17,780 nt of DNA from DATILI01 sp035476635. GTDB taxonomy: Bacteria; Pseudomonadota; Gammaproteobacteria; Burkholderiales; Burkholderiaceae_C. This document shows, in pieces, positions 6,906-14,671 of this stretch (position 1 is its first letter; each line of letters starts with the position of its first letter). A program made the position numbers and the translations under genes. The stretch covers positions 1-17,780 of the forward strand of contig DATILI010000007.1 of NCBI GenBank assembly GCA_035476635.1. The letters are read 5' to 3'. The notes below the pieces were generated by a model, which was given only the letters and a program-made list of their open reading frames with translations, had not been told where the DNA came from and ran no database searches.

Positions 6906-8452
6906 ACCACTTCGACCCCCGGCGCCGCGCCTTGCTGGGTGGCACCGCCACAGCCCTGCTGTCCTCGTCCTGGCTGCTGGAGGCTGCCGCCGCGGAAGGC
7001 GGCGTGCTCACCGTGGGCCTGCCGAGCAACCCACAGACATTCGATCCCGCCAACCAGAGCAATCATGACGCGATGCTGGTGAACCAGTTGATCTTCGAAA
7101 ATCTGGTGGAGATCGATGGCGACGGCCGGCGCGTGCCCATGCTGGCCAAATCGTGGACCGTTTCCAAGGACGGCTTGATCTATACCTTCGAGCTGCGTGA
7201 CGATGTCACCTTCCACAGCGGCCAGCGCTTCACCGCTGAAGACGTGAAGTACAGCTATGAATGGGTGCTCAACCCCGCCAACAAGGCCTTGCGCCGGCCC
7301 ATGTGGGCGCCGATCGAATCGGTCACAGTCGCCAGCCCCACGCGGGTCGTGTTCAAGCTGCAGTACCCGTACCGGCCGTTCCTGGACTACATGACCAAGT
7401 ACATGGCCATCTTCCCTGCGGGCAGTCGCGAGAAGTTTCCGCCCGATCACTTCAAGGCCACACCCACGGGCGTGGGAACCGGCCCGGCGATCTTCGTGGC
7501 CGCGCAGGCTAACGACCACGTGGAGCTGCGCCGCAATCCGTCCTATTGGCGCAAGGGCCAGCCCAAATGGGAGAAGCTGATCGTGCGCGTCATACCGGAG
7601 GAGGCCGCCCGTGTGGCCTCGCTGCTCTCGGGACAGACCCACGTCATCGCCGCGCCGCCCGCCAAGGACTTCGCCCGGCTGAAGGCCAGCTTGAACGTGA
7701 GCGGCGCCGCGAAGCCCGCCACCGGCTGCACCCTGATGATCACCGGTAACACCAGGCAAGCGCCGTTCGACGACCCCATGTTCCGCCGCGCCGTGGCGCT
7801 TGCCACCGACCGCGAACAGATCTGTGCGGGCCTGTGTCATGGATTGGTGGAACCCACGGCCATGCCGGCGGCCGCATCGTCCTGGTGGTTCAATGCCCAG
7901 GCCAGCAAGTCGCTCAGCTACAACATGCACGAAGCGAGGGCGGCTCTGCGAAAGTCGAAATACGCCAGCGGGACCGAGTTCGACCTGCTCTACGCGAGCA
8001 CGCCCTACTTGATCGACACAGCGCCCATCGCCGTATTTCTGCAGGCGCAACTCGCGCCGCTGGGCATCCGCGTGAACCTGCGGCCGATGGACTTCGGCCG
8101 GCTGATCTCCCAGGTGCTGGTGGGCAACCACAAGGCGGCGCTGATGGCGCTGGTGGGCCCGCCGGAGCCTACGTTCCTGGTGCAGAGCTTCTTCCGGCCC
8201 ACCGAGGCGTTCTTCAAGGCCACCGGCTACGAGAACCCGGCCTTGACGAAGCTGCTGGAAGACAGCTACAAGGTGGATGACCCGGCGCAACTCAAGCCCA
8301 TCCTGCAGCAGATGCAGACCGTGCTGGCTGGCGATGCGGCGGCGATCTGGATCGGCACGCCCAACGTGTTCAACCTCTGGCGGGCCAATGTGCGCGGCTT
8401 CGCGCCCAACAGCGGCCTCACGCTGCGGGTGCGGGACGCCGAACTGGCTTAA
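6902..8452 (+). CDS. ABC transporter substrate-binding protein, family 5 (DppA/OppA-like), Tat-exported
   Basis: This 516-residue periplasmic binding protein starts with the twin-arginine signal MNHFDPRRRALLGG, a hydrophobic run and a cleavage region near AAAAEG (about residue 33). VGLPSNPQTFDP, LVNQLIFENLVEIDGDGR, PMLAKSWTVSKDGLIYTFELRDDVTFHSGQRFTAEDVKYSYEW, and later GTGPAIF and RNPSYWRKGQPKWEKLIVRVIPEEAARVASLLSGQ are the usual signature of SBP_bac_5. Such proteins bind di- or oligopeptides, but also nickel, opines, glutathione or other small polar ligands. ATGA overlap couples it to the racemase-like gene, and an AGGAGA sequence precedes the start by about 7 bases. It is the capture component for the importer encoded by the next four genes. 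A Tat signal suggests folding before export. Confidence 0.93.
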   Translation: MNHFDPRRRALLGGTATALLSSSWLLEAAAAEGGVLTVGLPSNPQTFDPANQSNHDAMLVNQLIFENLVEIDGDGRRVPMLAKSWTVSKDGLIYTFELRDDVTFHSGQRFTAEDVKYSYEWVLNPANKALRRPMWAPIESVTVASPTRVVFKLQYPYRPFLDYMTKYMAIFPAGSREKFPPDHFKATPTGVGTGPAIFVAAQANDHVELRRNPSYWRKGQPKWEKLIVRVIPEEAARVASLLSGQTHVIAAPPAKDFARLKASLNVSGAAKPATGCTLMITGNTRQAPFDDPMFRRAVALATDREQICAGLCHGLVEPTAMPAAASSWWFNAQASKSLSYNMHEARAALRKSKYASGTEFDLLYASTPYLIDTAPIAVFLQAQLAPLGIRVNLRPMDFGRLISQVLVGNHKAALMALVGPPEPTFLVQSFFRPTEAFFKATGYENPALTKLLEDSYKVDDPAQLKPILQQMQTVLAGDAAAIWIGTPNVFNLWRANVRGFAPNSGLTLRVRDAELA

Positions 8453-8468
8453 GGCCCTGGAGCGAACC

Positions 8469-9407
8469 ATGTGGATATTTTCCCGTGTCCTGTCTTCGCT
8501 GGCCGTGCTGCTGGCCGTGAGCGCGCTGTTGTTCGCGCTGTGCCGCGCCACGCCGGTGTCGCCCGCCCGGCTGGTGCTGGGCGCCGATGCCAGTGCGCAG
8601 CAAGTGGCGGAGTTCGAGCAGCAGTACGGCCTGGACCGTCCCGTCCTGGCCCAGTACGGCCACTGGTTGCGCGGCGCCGCAACGCTGAACATGGGCGAGT
8701 CCTACGTCAGCGGCGAGTCCATCGTCGCGCAGATCAGGCGCACGCTGCCGGTGACGGTGGAACTGGTCACCTTGTCGTTCCTCGTCACGGTTCTGGCCGC
8801 TACCTTGTTTGGCGTGGCAGCGGCGCTGCACGAGGAGGGCGTCGTGGATCACGCGCTGCGCGTCGTCGCCATCGTGGGCCTATCGATCCCAGGCTTCTGG
8901 CTGGCGCTGCTGCTCGTGCGGGCTTTCGCGGTTGACTTGGCCTGGTTCCCGGCTGGCGGGCTGGTGCCCCTGTCCGAAGGCGTCGGGGCGCACCTGCGCT
9001 CGCTGGTGCTGCCGGTGGCATCCATCTCGTTCTACTACATCGCGGTGCTCAGCCGCCTGGTCCGGGCCAACATGATCGAGACGCTATCGCAGGATTACGT
9101 TCGCACCGCACGCGCCATGGGACTGAGGCCCTTGCGGGTGACGGCCTACGCGGTGAAGAACGCGCTGCCGCCGCTGGCCAGCATGGCTGCCATGGTGTAC
9201 GGCTACATGTTCGGCTGGGCGCTGATCGTGGAGCAGGTCTTCAGCCTGCCAGGCGTCTCGCGCGACCTTCTGGCGGCGATCTTCTCGCGGGACTATCCCA
9301 CGGTGCAGGCCATTGTCCTGGTCATCACCGTGATCTTCGTGGGCTCCAACACGCTCGCGGACATCCTCCAGCGTGCGCTCAGCCCCCGCCTTTTCGGACA
9401 ACACTGA
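8469..9407 (+). CDS. ABC transporter permease, DppB-like
   Basis: This is a 312-residue membrane protein. The ATG at 8469 is chosen because it sits 16 bases after the binding-protein stop, has GGAG upstream, and begins the hydrophobic MWIFSRVLSSLAVLLAVSALLFAL. The frame stays open 64 codons further up, but that part is a shadow of the preceding gene. The protein shows the DppB N-terminal extracellular segment with QYGLDRPVLAQYGHWL, about six membrane spans, and the EAA-type coupling loop DYVRTARAMGLRPLRVTAYAVKNAL from residue 209, which contacts the ATPase. EQVFSLPGVSRDLLAAIFSRDYPTVQAIV is the family's C-terminal signature. It forms the heteromeric channel with the next gene, which it overlaps by one base (TGATG). 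Confidence 0.93.
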   Translation: MWIFSRVLSSLAVLLAVSALLFALCRATPVSPARLVLGADASAQQVAEFEQQYGLDRPVLAQYGHWLRGAATLNMGESYVSGESIVAQIRRTLPVTVELVTLSFLVTVLAATLFGVAAALHEEGVVDHALRVVAIVGLSIPGFWLALLLVRAFAVDLAWFPAGGLVPLSEGVGAHLRSLVLPVASISFYYIAVLSRLVRANMIETLSQDYVRTARAMGLRPLRVTAYAVKNALPPLASMAAMVYGYMFGWALIVEQVFSLPGVSRDLLAAIFSRDYPTVQAIVLVITVIFVGSNTLADILQRALSPRLFGQH

Positions 9408-10369
9408 TGCAAGCTACCATGCAAGCTCAACACACCACGCCATCCGCAGACGCCCTCGAGGTGGCGCCGCGCTGGTGGGGCTTCTCCTGGCTGCGGCGGC
9501 TGGCGGCCACACCGGTCGGGGCCGCAGGCCTGCTGCTGGTGGGAACGTTCGCGCTGCTGGCCGTGCTGGCGCCCGTGCTGCCATTGCACGATCCGCTGCA
9601 ACTGCACATGAACCATCGTCTGGCCGCACCGGGGGGCGAGTTCCTGCTGGGAACCGACCAGGCCGGCCGCGACATTCTGAGCCGCATCATCTGGGGCGGG
9701 CGCACGTCGCTGGCCATCGGCGCCTGCGTCATCGCGATCGGGCTGGGTCTGGGTGTGAGCATCGGCCTGGTGGCGGGCTACTACAGCCGCACCTGGCTCG
9801 AGGAGGTGCTGATGAAACTGATGGAGGTTCTCGCCTCGATCCCGCTGCTGATCTGGGCCATCGCCATGGTGGGCGTGCTCGGTGTCCAGCCCACCGTGAT
9901 CGGGCCCTTCGCCCTGAGCAACGAGGTCAAGCTCACACTATTGATCGGCATCCTGTACGTGCCCGGCCTGGCGCGGCTGACGCACGGTCTCGTGCTGCAG
10001 GAGGCTGCCGCCGAATACGTGCTGGCGCGCCGCATCCAGGGCGCGTCCCCGGCGGCCATCGTGATCTCCGACATTCTGCCCAACGTCATTTCGCCTGTGC
10101 TGGTGCAGGCCTCGATCCTGATGGGAGTCGCGATCATTGTCGAGGCGTCGCTCAGTTTCATTGGCCTCGGTGTGCAACCTCCGACGCCCAGCTGGGGCAC
10201 GCTGCTCGCCGATGCGCGCAACCTGGTGTTCTCCGGGGAGTGGTGGGTGGCGGTGTACCCGGGCCTCACGGTCTTCCTGGCGGTCCTGGGGCTCAACCTG
10301 CTGGGCGACGGATTGCGCGTGGTGCTTGACCCGCGCCGTGGCGCGCCGGTCGCGAGGGAGCTGCTGTGA
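9407..10369 (+). CDS. ABC transporter permease, DppC-like
   Basis: This 320-residue inner-membrane protein has a cytoplasmic N-terminus and a first span around AAGLLLVGTFALLAVLAPVLPLHDP. LLGTDQAGRDILSRIIWGGRTSLAIG is the hallmark of the DppC family. It also has LVAGYYSRTWLEEVLMKLMEVLASIPLLIWAI and the coupling loop EYVLARRIQGASPAAIVISDILPN from residue 203. LSFIGLGVQPPTPSWGTLLADARN is the conserved C-terminal motif. It starts within the stop of the previous permease (TGATG) and ends in the same kind of overlap with the ATPase gene. A second in-frame ATG lies at 9419. It is the partner permease of the importer. Confidence 0.94.
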   Translation: MQATMQAQHTTPSADALEVAPRWWGFSWLRRLAATPVGAAGLLLVGTFALLAVLAPVLPLHDPLQLHMNHRLAAPGGEFLLGTDQAGRDILSRIIWGGRTSLAIGACVIAIGLGLGVSIGLVAGYYSRTWLEEVLMKLMEVLASIPLLIWAIAMVGVLGVQPTVIGPFALSNEVKLTLLIGILYVPGLARLTHGLVLQEAAAEYVLARRIQGASPAAIVISDILPNVISPVLVQASILMGVAIIVEASLSFIGLGVQPPTPSWGTLLADARNLVFSGEWWVAVYPGLTVFLAVLGLNLLGDGLRVVLDPRRGAPVARELL

Positions 10370-11169
10370 TGGCCGACTGTCTGCTCCAACTTCAGGGATT
10401 GCGCGTCGGGTTCAACCAGGGCGCAACGACACACGAGGTCTTGCATGGCTTGGACCTGTGCATCCGTCGCGGCGAGGCCGTCGGGCTGGTGGGCGAGTCC
10501 GGCTCAGGCAAGAGCGTGACGGCGCTGGCCGTTATGGGATTGCTGGGGAGGCATGGCACCGTCACGGGTGGGCGCATCCTGCTCGAAGGGTGCGACCTCA
10601 CGCAGTTGCCCGAGTCCGAGATGCGCGCGGTGCGCGGCAAGGAAATTTCCATGATCTTCCAGGACCCGACGACGGCCCTGAACCCGGCGTTCACCATCGG
10701 TACGCAGTTGCTGGACGTGATCCATGCGCATCGCAAGCTGCGCGCCCCCGCCGCGCGCAAGGAAGCACTGGAGGTGCTCGACCAGGTCGGGTTCAAGGAG
10801 CCGGCGCGGGTGCTGCGTTCGTATCCGCACGAGTTGAGCGGCGGCATGAAGCAGCGCGCGATGATCGCCATGGCCGTGTCCTGCCGGCCGCGGGTGGTAC
10901 TGGCCGATGAGCCCACCACCGCGCTGGACGTCACGGTGCAGGCGCAGATCGTCGAGTTGTTGCGGCGGCTGGTAAAGGAGTTGGACCTGGGCCTGCTCTT
11001 CATCACCCACAACCTGGACCTGATGGCCGAATTGTGCGGTCATGCGGCGGTGCTGTACCGCGGTGACGTAGTGGAAACCGGCAGCGCCGAAGACCTGTTC
11101 GAACGGCCAAGCCACGCCTACACCCGCATGTTGTTCGAAAGCATTCCGCGGCTGGAGGTGCACCCATGA
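10369..11169 (+). CDS. ABC transporter ATPase, DppD-like (short form)
   Basis: This 266-residue cytoplasmic ATPase has Walker A GESGSGKS at 42-49, the Q-loop in IFQDPTTALNP, signature LSGGMKQR at 156-163, Walker B VVLADEP with D180 and E181, a D-loop TTALDVT, and switch His in ITHNLD. The ATG at 10369 overlaps the preceding stop (TGATG), and a GTG one codon earlier is possible. It ends soon after SHAYTRMLFESIPRLEVHP. It therefore lacks the C-terminal oligo_HPY extension of about 60 residues found in E. coli DppD and OppD, and its length is closer to NikD. LSGGMKQR, in place of the more common LSGGQ, is usual for the D subunit of this family. It pairs with the next ATPase to power import. Confidence 0.93.
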   Translation: MADCLLQLQGLRVGFNQGATTHEVLHGLDLCIRRGEAVGLVGESGSGKSVTALAVMGLLGRHGTVTGGRILLEGCDLTQLPESEMRAVRGKEISMIFQDPTTALNPAFTIGTQLLDVIHAHRKLRAPAARKEALEVLDQVGFKEPARVLRSYPHELSGGMKQRAMIAMAVSCRPRVVLADEPTTALDVTVQAQIVELLRRLVKELDLGLLFITHNLDLMAELCGHAAVLYRGDVVETGSAEDLFERPSHAYTRMLFESIPRLEVHP

Positions 11170-11969
11170 AGGACGTATTGTTCGACCTGCGCCACGTGGG
11201 CAAGCGCTATCCCACGGCCCGCTCCGCCATCGCCCGGCTATGGGATCGCGGCGCCTCCACGGCGGTGGAGGATGTTTCACTGACCGTCCGCGCAGGCGAT
11301 GCGCTGGCGATCGTGGGAGAGAGCGGCAGCGGCAAGACCACGCTGGCGCGCCTGATGGTGAAGCTGCAGGAGCCTACCTCCGGCACCCTGAACTACCGCG
11401 GTGTCAGCCTCGCGCAGCCGACGGCCGGCCAACTGAGGGACTTCCGCCAGCGCGTGCAGATGGTTTTCCAAAGCACACACGCTTCGCTCAATCCGCGCAA
11501 GCTGATAGCCAGGACACTGCGGGAATCCTATGGCGAACAGCACGAGCCCCCGTCGCTCAAGGAAGTGCTGGACATGGTACGGCTGCCGATTTCGGTGGCG
11601 GGCAAGCTGCCGCACGAGCTCTCGGGCGGCCAACGCCAGCGGGTAGGCATCGCGCGTGCCATCGCACGCAGGCCCGAACTGCTGATCGCGGATGAGCCCA
11701 CCTCAGCACTGGATGTGTCCCTGCAGCGCGAAGTGATCCAGCTGTTGCGCGAATTGCACCGCAGCGCCGGGCTCACGCTCGTCGTCATCAGCCATGACCT
11801 GGCGATGGTCGGCAGCCTGTGCGACTCCATCGCGGTGCTGCATGGTGGCCGCATGGTGGAGCATGGCAGTGCTCGCGAGGTGCTGTACCGGCCCCGGCAG
11901 GCCTACACCCAGCAGCTCATCGCCGCGATTCCGCGGGGCTTGGCCGGCCGGCCGGCTCTGGCCGTCTGA
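11166..11969 (+). CDS. ABC transporter ATPase, DppF-like (short form)
   Basis: This 267-residue ATPase begins in an ATGA overlap with the previous gene. It shows Walker A GESGSGKT at 51-58, Q-loop MVFQSTHASLNPR, signature LSGGQRQRVGIARAI from 152, Walker B LLIADEP with D176 and E177, TSALDVS, and the switch His in ISHDLAMVG. Like its partner it stops after PRQAYTQQLIAAIP with only a short tail, so both ATPases are of the compact, NikDE-like size. It completes a five-component importer of the peptide/nickel/opine superfamily. The next gene follows after 30 bases with no visible terminator, so it is probably cotranscribed. Confidence 0.93.
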   Translation: MKDVLFDLRHVGKRYPTARSAIARLWDRGASTAVEDVSLTVRAGDALAIVGESGSGKTTLARLMVKLQEPTSGTLNYRGVSLAQPTAGQLRDFRQRVQMVFQSTHASLNPRKLIARTLRESYGEQHEPPSLKEVLDMVRLPISVAGKLPHELSGGQRQRVGIARAIARRPELLIADEPTSALDVSLQREVIQLLRELHRSAGLTLVVISHDLAMVGSLCDSIAVLHGGRMVEHGSAREVLYRPRQAYTQQLIAAIPRGLAGRPALAV

Positions 11970-11999
11970 AGTTGCAAGATCGAATCACGAAGAAATCCC

Positions 12000-12767
12000 A
12001 TGCACAACACGACTTCAACCCACTGCCTGCCCGAGTGCCTTCCCGCCGCCGATGACCCAATGGTCGAACCGGGCCGGCGACGCTTCTTCGGCCGTGCCAT
12101 GTCGGCGGCCGGGCTGCTCGCACTGGGCGCCGCGCAGACAGCCTGCGGGGGCGCCAGCGCCGCGCCTGCTCCCTCGCCAAGTGGCGAACCGGCGTGGGGC
12201 GGGCCCATCGATCCGGCGAAGACGGCGGTGTTGGTGATGCATTACCAAAGCGACATCCTGAGCTTCTTTTCACAAGCGGCACCGACGCTCCTCGCCAACA
12301 CGCGCGCCTTGCTGGACGCGGCCCGTGCGCGGGGAACATCGGTGTTCTTCATCCGCATCGCTTTCTCGCCCAGCTACCTGGAGGTGAGCCCGCGGAACAA
12401 GAACGGCTCCTTCCTCGCCAGCACCGGCGCCTTCCTGAACAACGATATACCCGCGGAGCTGGCGCGCACGGCCGCCGAACCGGTGCTGGTCGCCAAGCGC
12501 GTCAGCGTGTTCTTCGGCACCGACCTCGAATCGCGCCTTTCCGCCAAAGGCATCGATACCGTGGTGCTGGCGGGGATCGCGTCCACCGGCGTTGTTCTCT
12601 CCACCATCGCCTATGCCAGCGACGCGGACTATCGCATCTACACCGTCAAGGATTGTTGTTTCGACCCCGACCCGGTGGTGCACGATCATCTGTTCGAGAC
12701 CGCCTTTGAGAGCCGAAGCGTCGTGATGTCGCTGGCCCAGGCCACCAGTGCTTTGGGGGGAGGCTGA
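12000..12767 (+). CDS. Isochorismatase-fold protein with Tat signal and no catalytic Cys
   Basis: This is a 255-residue protein, or 235 if it starts at the in-frame ATG at 12060. The later start would put the twin-arginine motif GRRRFFGR (residues 25-32 of the long form) near the N-terminus. A hydrophobic AAGLLALGAAQTAC stretch follows, whose Cys49 could be a weak lipobox, then a Pro/Ser linker and the isochorismatase domain from about residue 68. K166 in VAKRVSVFFGTDLESRL matches the family lysine. The usual Asp of VIDxQ is H81 (VLVMHYQSD), and the nucleophilic Cys position of GxxTxxCV is V198 (GIASTGVVLST). These substitutions may define a subfamily rather than a broken gene, since the frame and length are intact. 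Isochorismatase-fold relatives include N-carbamoylsarcosine amidase, which acts after N-methylhydantoinase, but the missing Cys and the export signal argue against that role here. It is probably the last structural gene of the operon. Confidence 0.82.
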   Translation: MHNTTSTHCLPECLPAADDPMVEPGRRRFFGRAMSAAGLLALGAAQTACGGASAAPAPSPSGEPAWGGPIDPAKTAVLVMHYQSDILSFFSQAAPTLLANTRALLDAARARGTSVFFIRIAFSPSYLEVSPRNKNGSFLASTGAFLNNDIPAELARTAAEPVLVAKRVSVFFGTDLESRLSAKGIDTVVLAGIASTGVVLSTIAYASDADYRIYTVKDCCFDPDPVVHDHLFETAFESRSVVMSLAQATSALGGG

Positions 12768-12777
12768 GCCGGGATCC

Positions 12778-12783
12778 TATACT
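12778..12783 (+). promoter_or_regulatory. Possible -10 element for the LacI-family gene
   Basis: TATACT (5/6 to consensus) lies 28 bases before the GTG start of the regulator. A weak -35 such as TTGGGG at 12753-12758 has a 19-base spacer. It suggests that the regulator can be transcribed independently of the repressed operon, in addition to any read-through. Confidence 0.4.
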
Positions 12784-12811
12784 CTCAAGCCACGAGCACA
12801 AGGGGAAACGC

Positions 12812-13897
12812 GTGGAGATGAAAACAGGCGCACGCAAGGCGGCAGGTACGCCCTCCACGGGGGCGAAGGGCGACGCCCCTAAACGCAGCGAGCGCGGCCT
12901 GACCGTCAAGGACGTCGCCCGGGTAGCGGGGGTGGCCGTGGGCACTGTCTCGCGCGTGCTCAATGACAATGCCACGGTGATGCCTGAGGTGCGCGAGCGG
13001 GTGCAGGCCGCCATGCGTGAACTCAACTATGAGCCCAACGTGCTGGCCCGGAGCATGCGCGCAGGCTCGACTCGAGCGGTAGGGTGCCTCGTCAGCGACG
13101 TGGTTCAGCTGACGGCAGCTCAGATGCTCAATGGCGCCGAGGAAGTGCTGCACAACGCCGGCTATGCCATGTACATGGCGAGTTCACACTACGACCTCGA
13201 GCGCGAGAGGGCGATCATCAGTTCCTTCCGGCAACGCAAGATCGACGGCTTGATCCTGGTCATTTCCGACGATGAGGACCCGGACTATCTCGCCTTCCTC
13301 AAGTCGCTGCAGGTGCCTGTCGTGCTGTGGGAGCGCGAAGCGGGCGGGCTCTTCAGTTCCGCGCTCTCGGATCATCATGGGGGATGCAATCAGGCGGTGG
13401 CCTACCTGTATGGACTGGGTCACCGGCGCGTCGCGCTCGTGGCCGGCCGCGAACACACCTGGGTGGGGCGCGAAATGGAGCGCGGTTATGCGGAGGCGCA
13501 CCGGGCCCGTGGTGCGGCAGTGGATCCGTCGCTGATCGCCCGCGCGGACCGTTTCGACGTCGCCGCGTGCACGCGATTGCTGACGCTGCCGGACAGGCCC
13601 ACCGCCATCATCGCGCCGATCAATGATCTCGCGCTGCTGATGTCCGTCGCCCGCACGCTGGGTATGCAAGTGCCAACCGACATCTCCGTGATCTCGATCG
13701 GAGACAGCAGCCTGTTGGGAATTTCCAACCCGGGCATTACGGTCGTGCGCCACGATCCACTCGAAGTGGGCCGGACTGCTGCAAGGCTCTTGCTGGCGGT
13801 GTTGGAGGGCACCGAGCCTCCTGAGGAGCAGAAGGTGTTGTTCCCGGCGGAACTCATCGTGCGTGGCTCCTGCTCTGAACCGCGCCAACTCGGGTAG
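12812..13897 (+). CDS. LacI/GalR-family transcriptional regulator
   Basis: The 361-residue protein probably starts at GTG 12812, six bases after an AGGGG Shine-Dalgarno sequence, although an in-frame ATG lies at 12818. A basic N-terminal tail of about 28 residues precedes the helix-turn-helix LTVKDVARVAGVAVGTVSRV (residues 30-49). The hinge helix NVLARSMRAG is near 76-85, where the usual minor-groove Leu of PurR-type proteins appears to be Met82. The effector-binding domain follows: AVGCLVSDV, then FRQRKIDGLILV, GHRRVALVAG, DRPTAIIAPIND, PTDISVISIGDSSL and the C-terminal PxITVVRHDPLEVGRTAA. It lies directly after the operon and is the best candidate to bind the palindrome at 516-529. An unusually long N-terminal extension before the HTH is the only odd point. 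The effector is unknown. Confidence 0.92.
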   Translation: MEMKTGARKAAGTPSTGAKGDAPKRSERGLTVKDVARVAGVAVGTVSRVLNDNATVMPEVRERVQAAMRELNYEPNVLARSMRAGSTRAVGCLVSDVVQLTAAQMLNGAEEVLHNAGYAMYMASSHYDLERERAIISSFRQRKIDGLILVISDDEDPDYLAFLKSLQVPVVLWEREAGGLFSSALSDHHGGCNQAVAYLYGLGHRRVALVAGREHTWVGREMERGYAEAHRARGAAVDPSLIARADRFDVAACTRLLTLPDRPTAIIAPINDLALLMSVARTLGMQVPTDISVISIGDSSLLGISNPGITVVRHDPLEVGRTAARLLLAVLEGTEPPEEQKVLFPAELIVRGSCSEPRQLG

Positions 13898-13928
13898 GTC
13901 CACGCGACGTCAGCTCTCAGGCGCGCCG

Positions 13929-14477
13929 AACATCACTTACGAGGCGGCGCTGCTTCGCCACCTGCGAGGGCGCGGCATTCCCGTCTCGGCCAGCCTGCCC
14001 TCGGCCGATGGCCGGGACTCGGTCATGGTCCGCTTGCCGGAGGGGCCCCGCACTCTGATGGCGTTCGAGTATCTGGACGGCGACGAGACCAGCGACGCCG
14101 CTGATGACATCGAAGCCTTCGGTTCAGGCCTTGCCGCGCTGCACGATGCCGCCGCGAGCTACGCCGGGCCGCCGAGCCTCTACACGCTGGACCTCGACTA
14201 TCTCATCGACCGGCCGCTGGCGCGCACGCTCCAGGCGCCGACGATCACGGAGGAGCTTCGCCCGCAGTTCCGCGAGATTGCCGCGCGGCTGCGTTCGCGC
14301 ATCGAGGCGATTGATGGGCTGTCGCGGACGGTCTGCCACGGCGATTCGCACGGCAGCAACAACTTCATCACCGTCGGCGCGGAAGGCGGCAAGGTCGCTG
14401 CTTTTTTCGATTCCGACGAATGCGGTCCTGGGTATCTCGCCTACGAGCTGGCGGTGTACCCCTGGTTGCCCTGCTGA
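13929..14477 (+). pseudogene. APH-type phosphotransferase gene fragment (both ends missing)
   Basis: The frame is open from inside lacI (13863) but family character begins at about 13929 with NITYEAALLRHLRGRGIPVS. Next come MAFEYLDGDE, GSGLAALHDA, the LDLDYLIDRPLA helix, the catalytic loop HGDSHGSNN and the metal motif FFDSDECGPGYLAYELAVY, and it stops soon after at PWLPC. This is the middle and rear of a kinase of the aminoglycoside phosphotransferase/homoserine-kinase-like family. The N-terminal ATP lobe, about 70 residues with the P-loop-like segment and lysine, is absent, and about 80 C-terminal residues are lost. No ribosome-binding site or start codon is evident at the homology boundary. 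The metal motif reads DSD where DFD is usual. It is a remnant whose front was probably deleted next to lacI. Confidence 0.75.
14341..14428 (+). repeat. Direct repeat, left copy (kinase catalytic segment)
   Basis: These 88 bases encode HGDSHGSNN to DSDECGP of the kinase fragment, apart from the first codon. They recur at 16279-16365 in the same orientation with two mismatches in the first 60 bases, a one-base length difference in the T-run, and one or two further mismatches. The two copies flank the AbiE-type module with start points 1938 bases apart. Confidence 0.85.
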
Positions 14478-14533
14478 CGGCGGTCGGCCGAAGCGACAGC
14501 ATTGAATCAAAGCAGATACACGCCAGCGGACTG

Positions 14534-14548
14534 GTGCGCCTGGCGCAC
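14534..14548. repeat. Inverted repeat GTGCGCC-T-GGCGCAC
   Basis: Perfect seven-base arms surround a single T in the non-coding gap between the kinase fragment and the AbiE module. It is too short in the loop to act as a hairpin terminator and has no T-tract after it. It could be a protein-binding site or part of an old junction. Confidence 0.4.
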
Positions 14549-14661
14549 AGCGGTGGCCAGAAGTGGCTTCGCCGACCAGCCCCTGTGCTCGGAATTGCAC
14601 AAAGCGCCCGCGTAGGCAAGGAACGCCGTCGGCTTACCGCTTACGCTGCAGATGCAAAAAA

Positions 14662-14671
14662 ATGCTAGCAT
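14662..14671. promoter_or_regulatory. Palindrome and extended -10-like site upstream of the AbiEii gene
   Basis: ATGCTAGCAT is a perfect ten-base palindrome 31 bases upstream of the ATG, in a conspicuously AT-rich patch that follows an A7 run. Read on the plus strand it includes TG-C-TAGCAT, which resembles an extended -10. No good -35 is visible, the best being around TTACGC at 14641. AbiEi antitoxins are known to autorepress by binding inverted repeats near their promoters, so this is a candidate operator. Confidence 0.4.

Noticed and set aside
8277..8468. N-terminal extension of the DppB-like permease by 64 codons
   Set aside because: The extension overlaps the binding-protein gene and translates to a Ser/Arg-rich shadow. 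The ATG at 8469 starts the membrane segment and has a proper ribosome-binding site.
3682..8692. Long open frames on the minus strand (for example 3682-5220, 5532-6902 and 6887-8692)
   Set aside because: They lie antisense to strongly supported genes, have Arg/His/Gly/Ala-rich low-information translations and show no family motifs. Long shadow frames are normal in GC-rich DNA.
12000..12767. N-carbamoylsarcosine amidase completing a creatinine/N-methylhydantoin pathway with HyuAB
   Set aside because: The context is tempting, but the nucleophilic Cys and the Asp are absent and the protein carries an export signal, so the assignment is not supported.
13863..13928. Functional start of the phosphotransferase at GTG 13863
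   Set aside because: This start lies inside the lacI gene, the first 22 codons have no kinase character, and the ATP-binding lobe is missing. The gene is therefore treated as a fragment.
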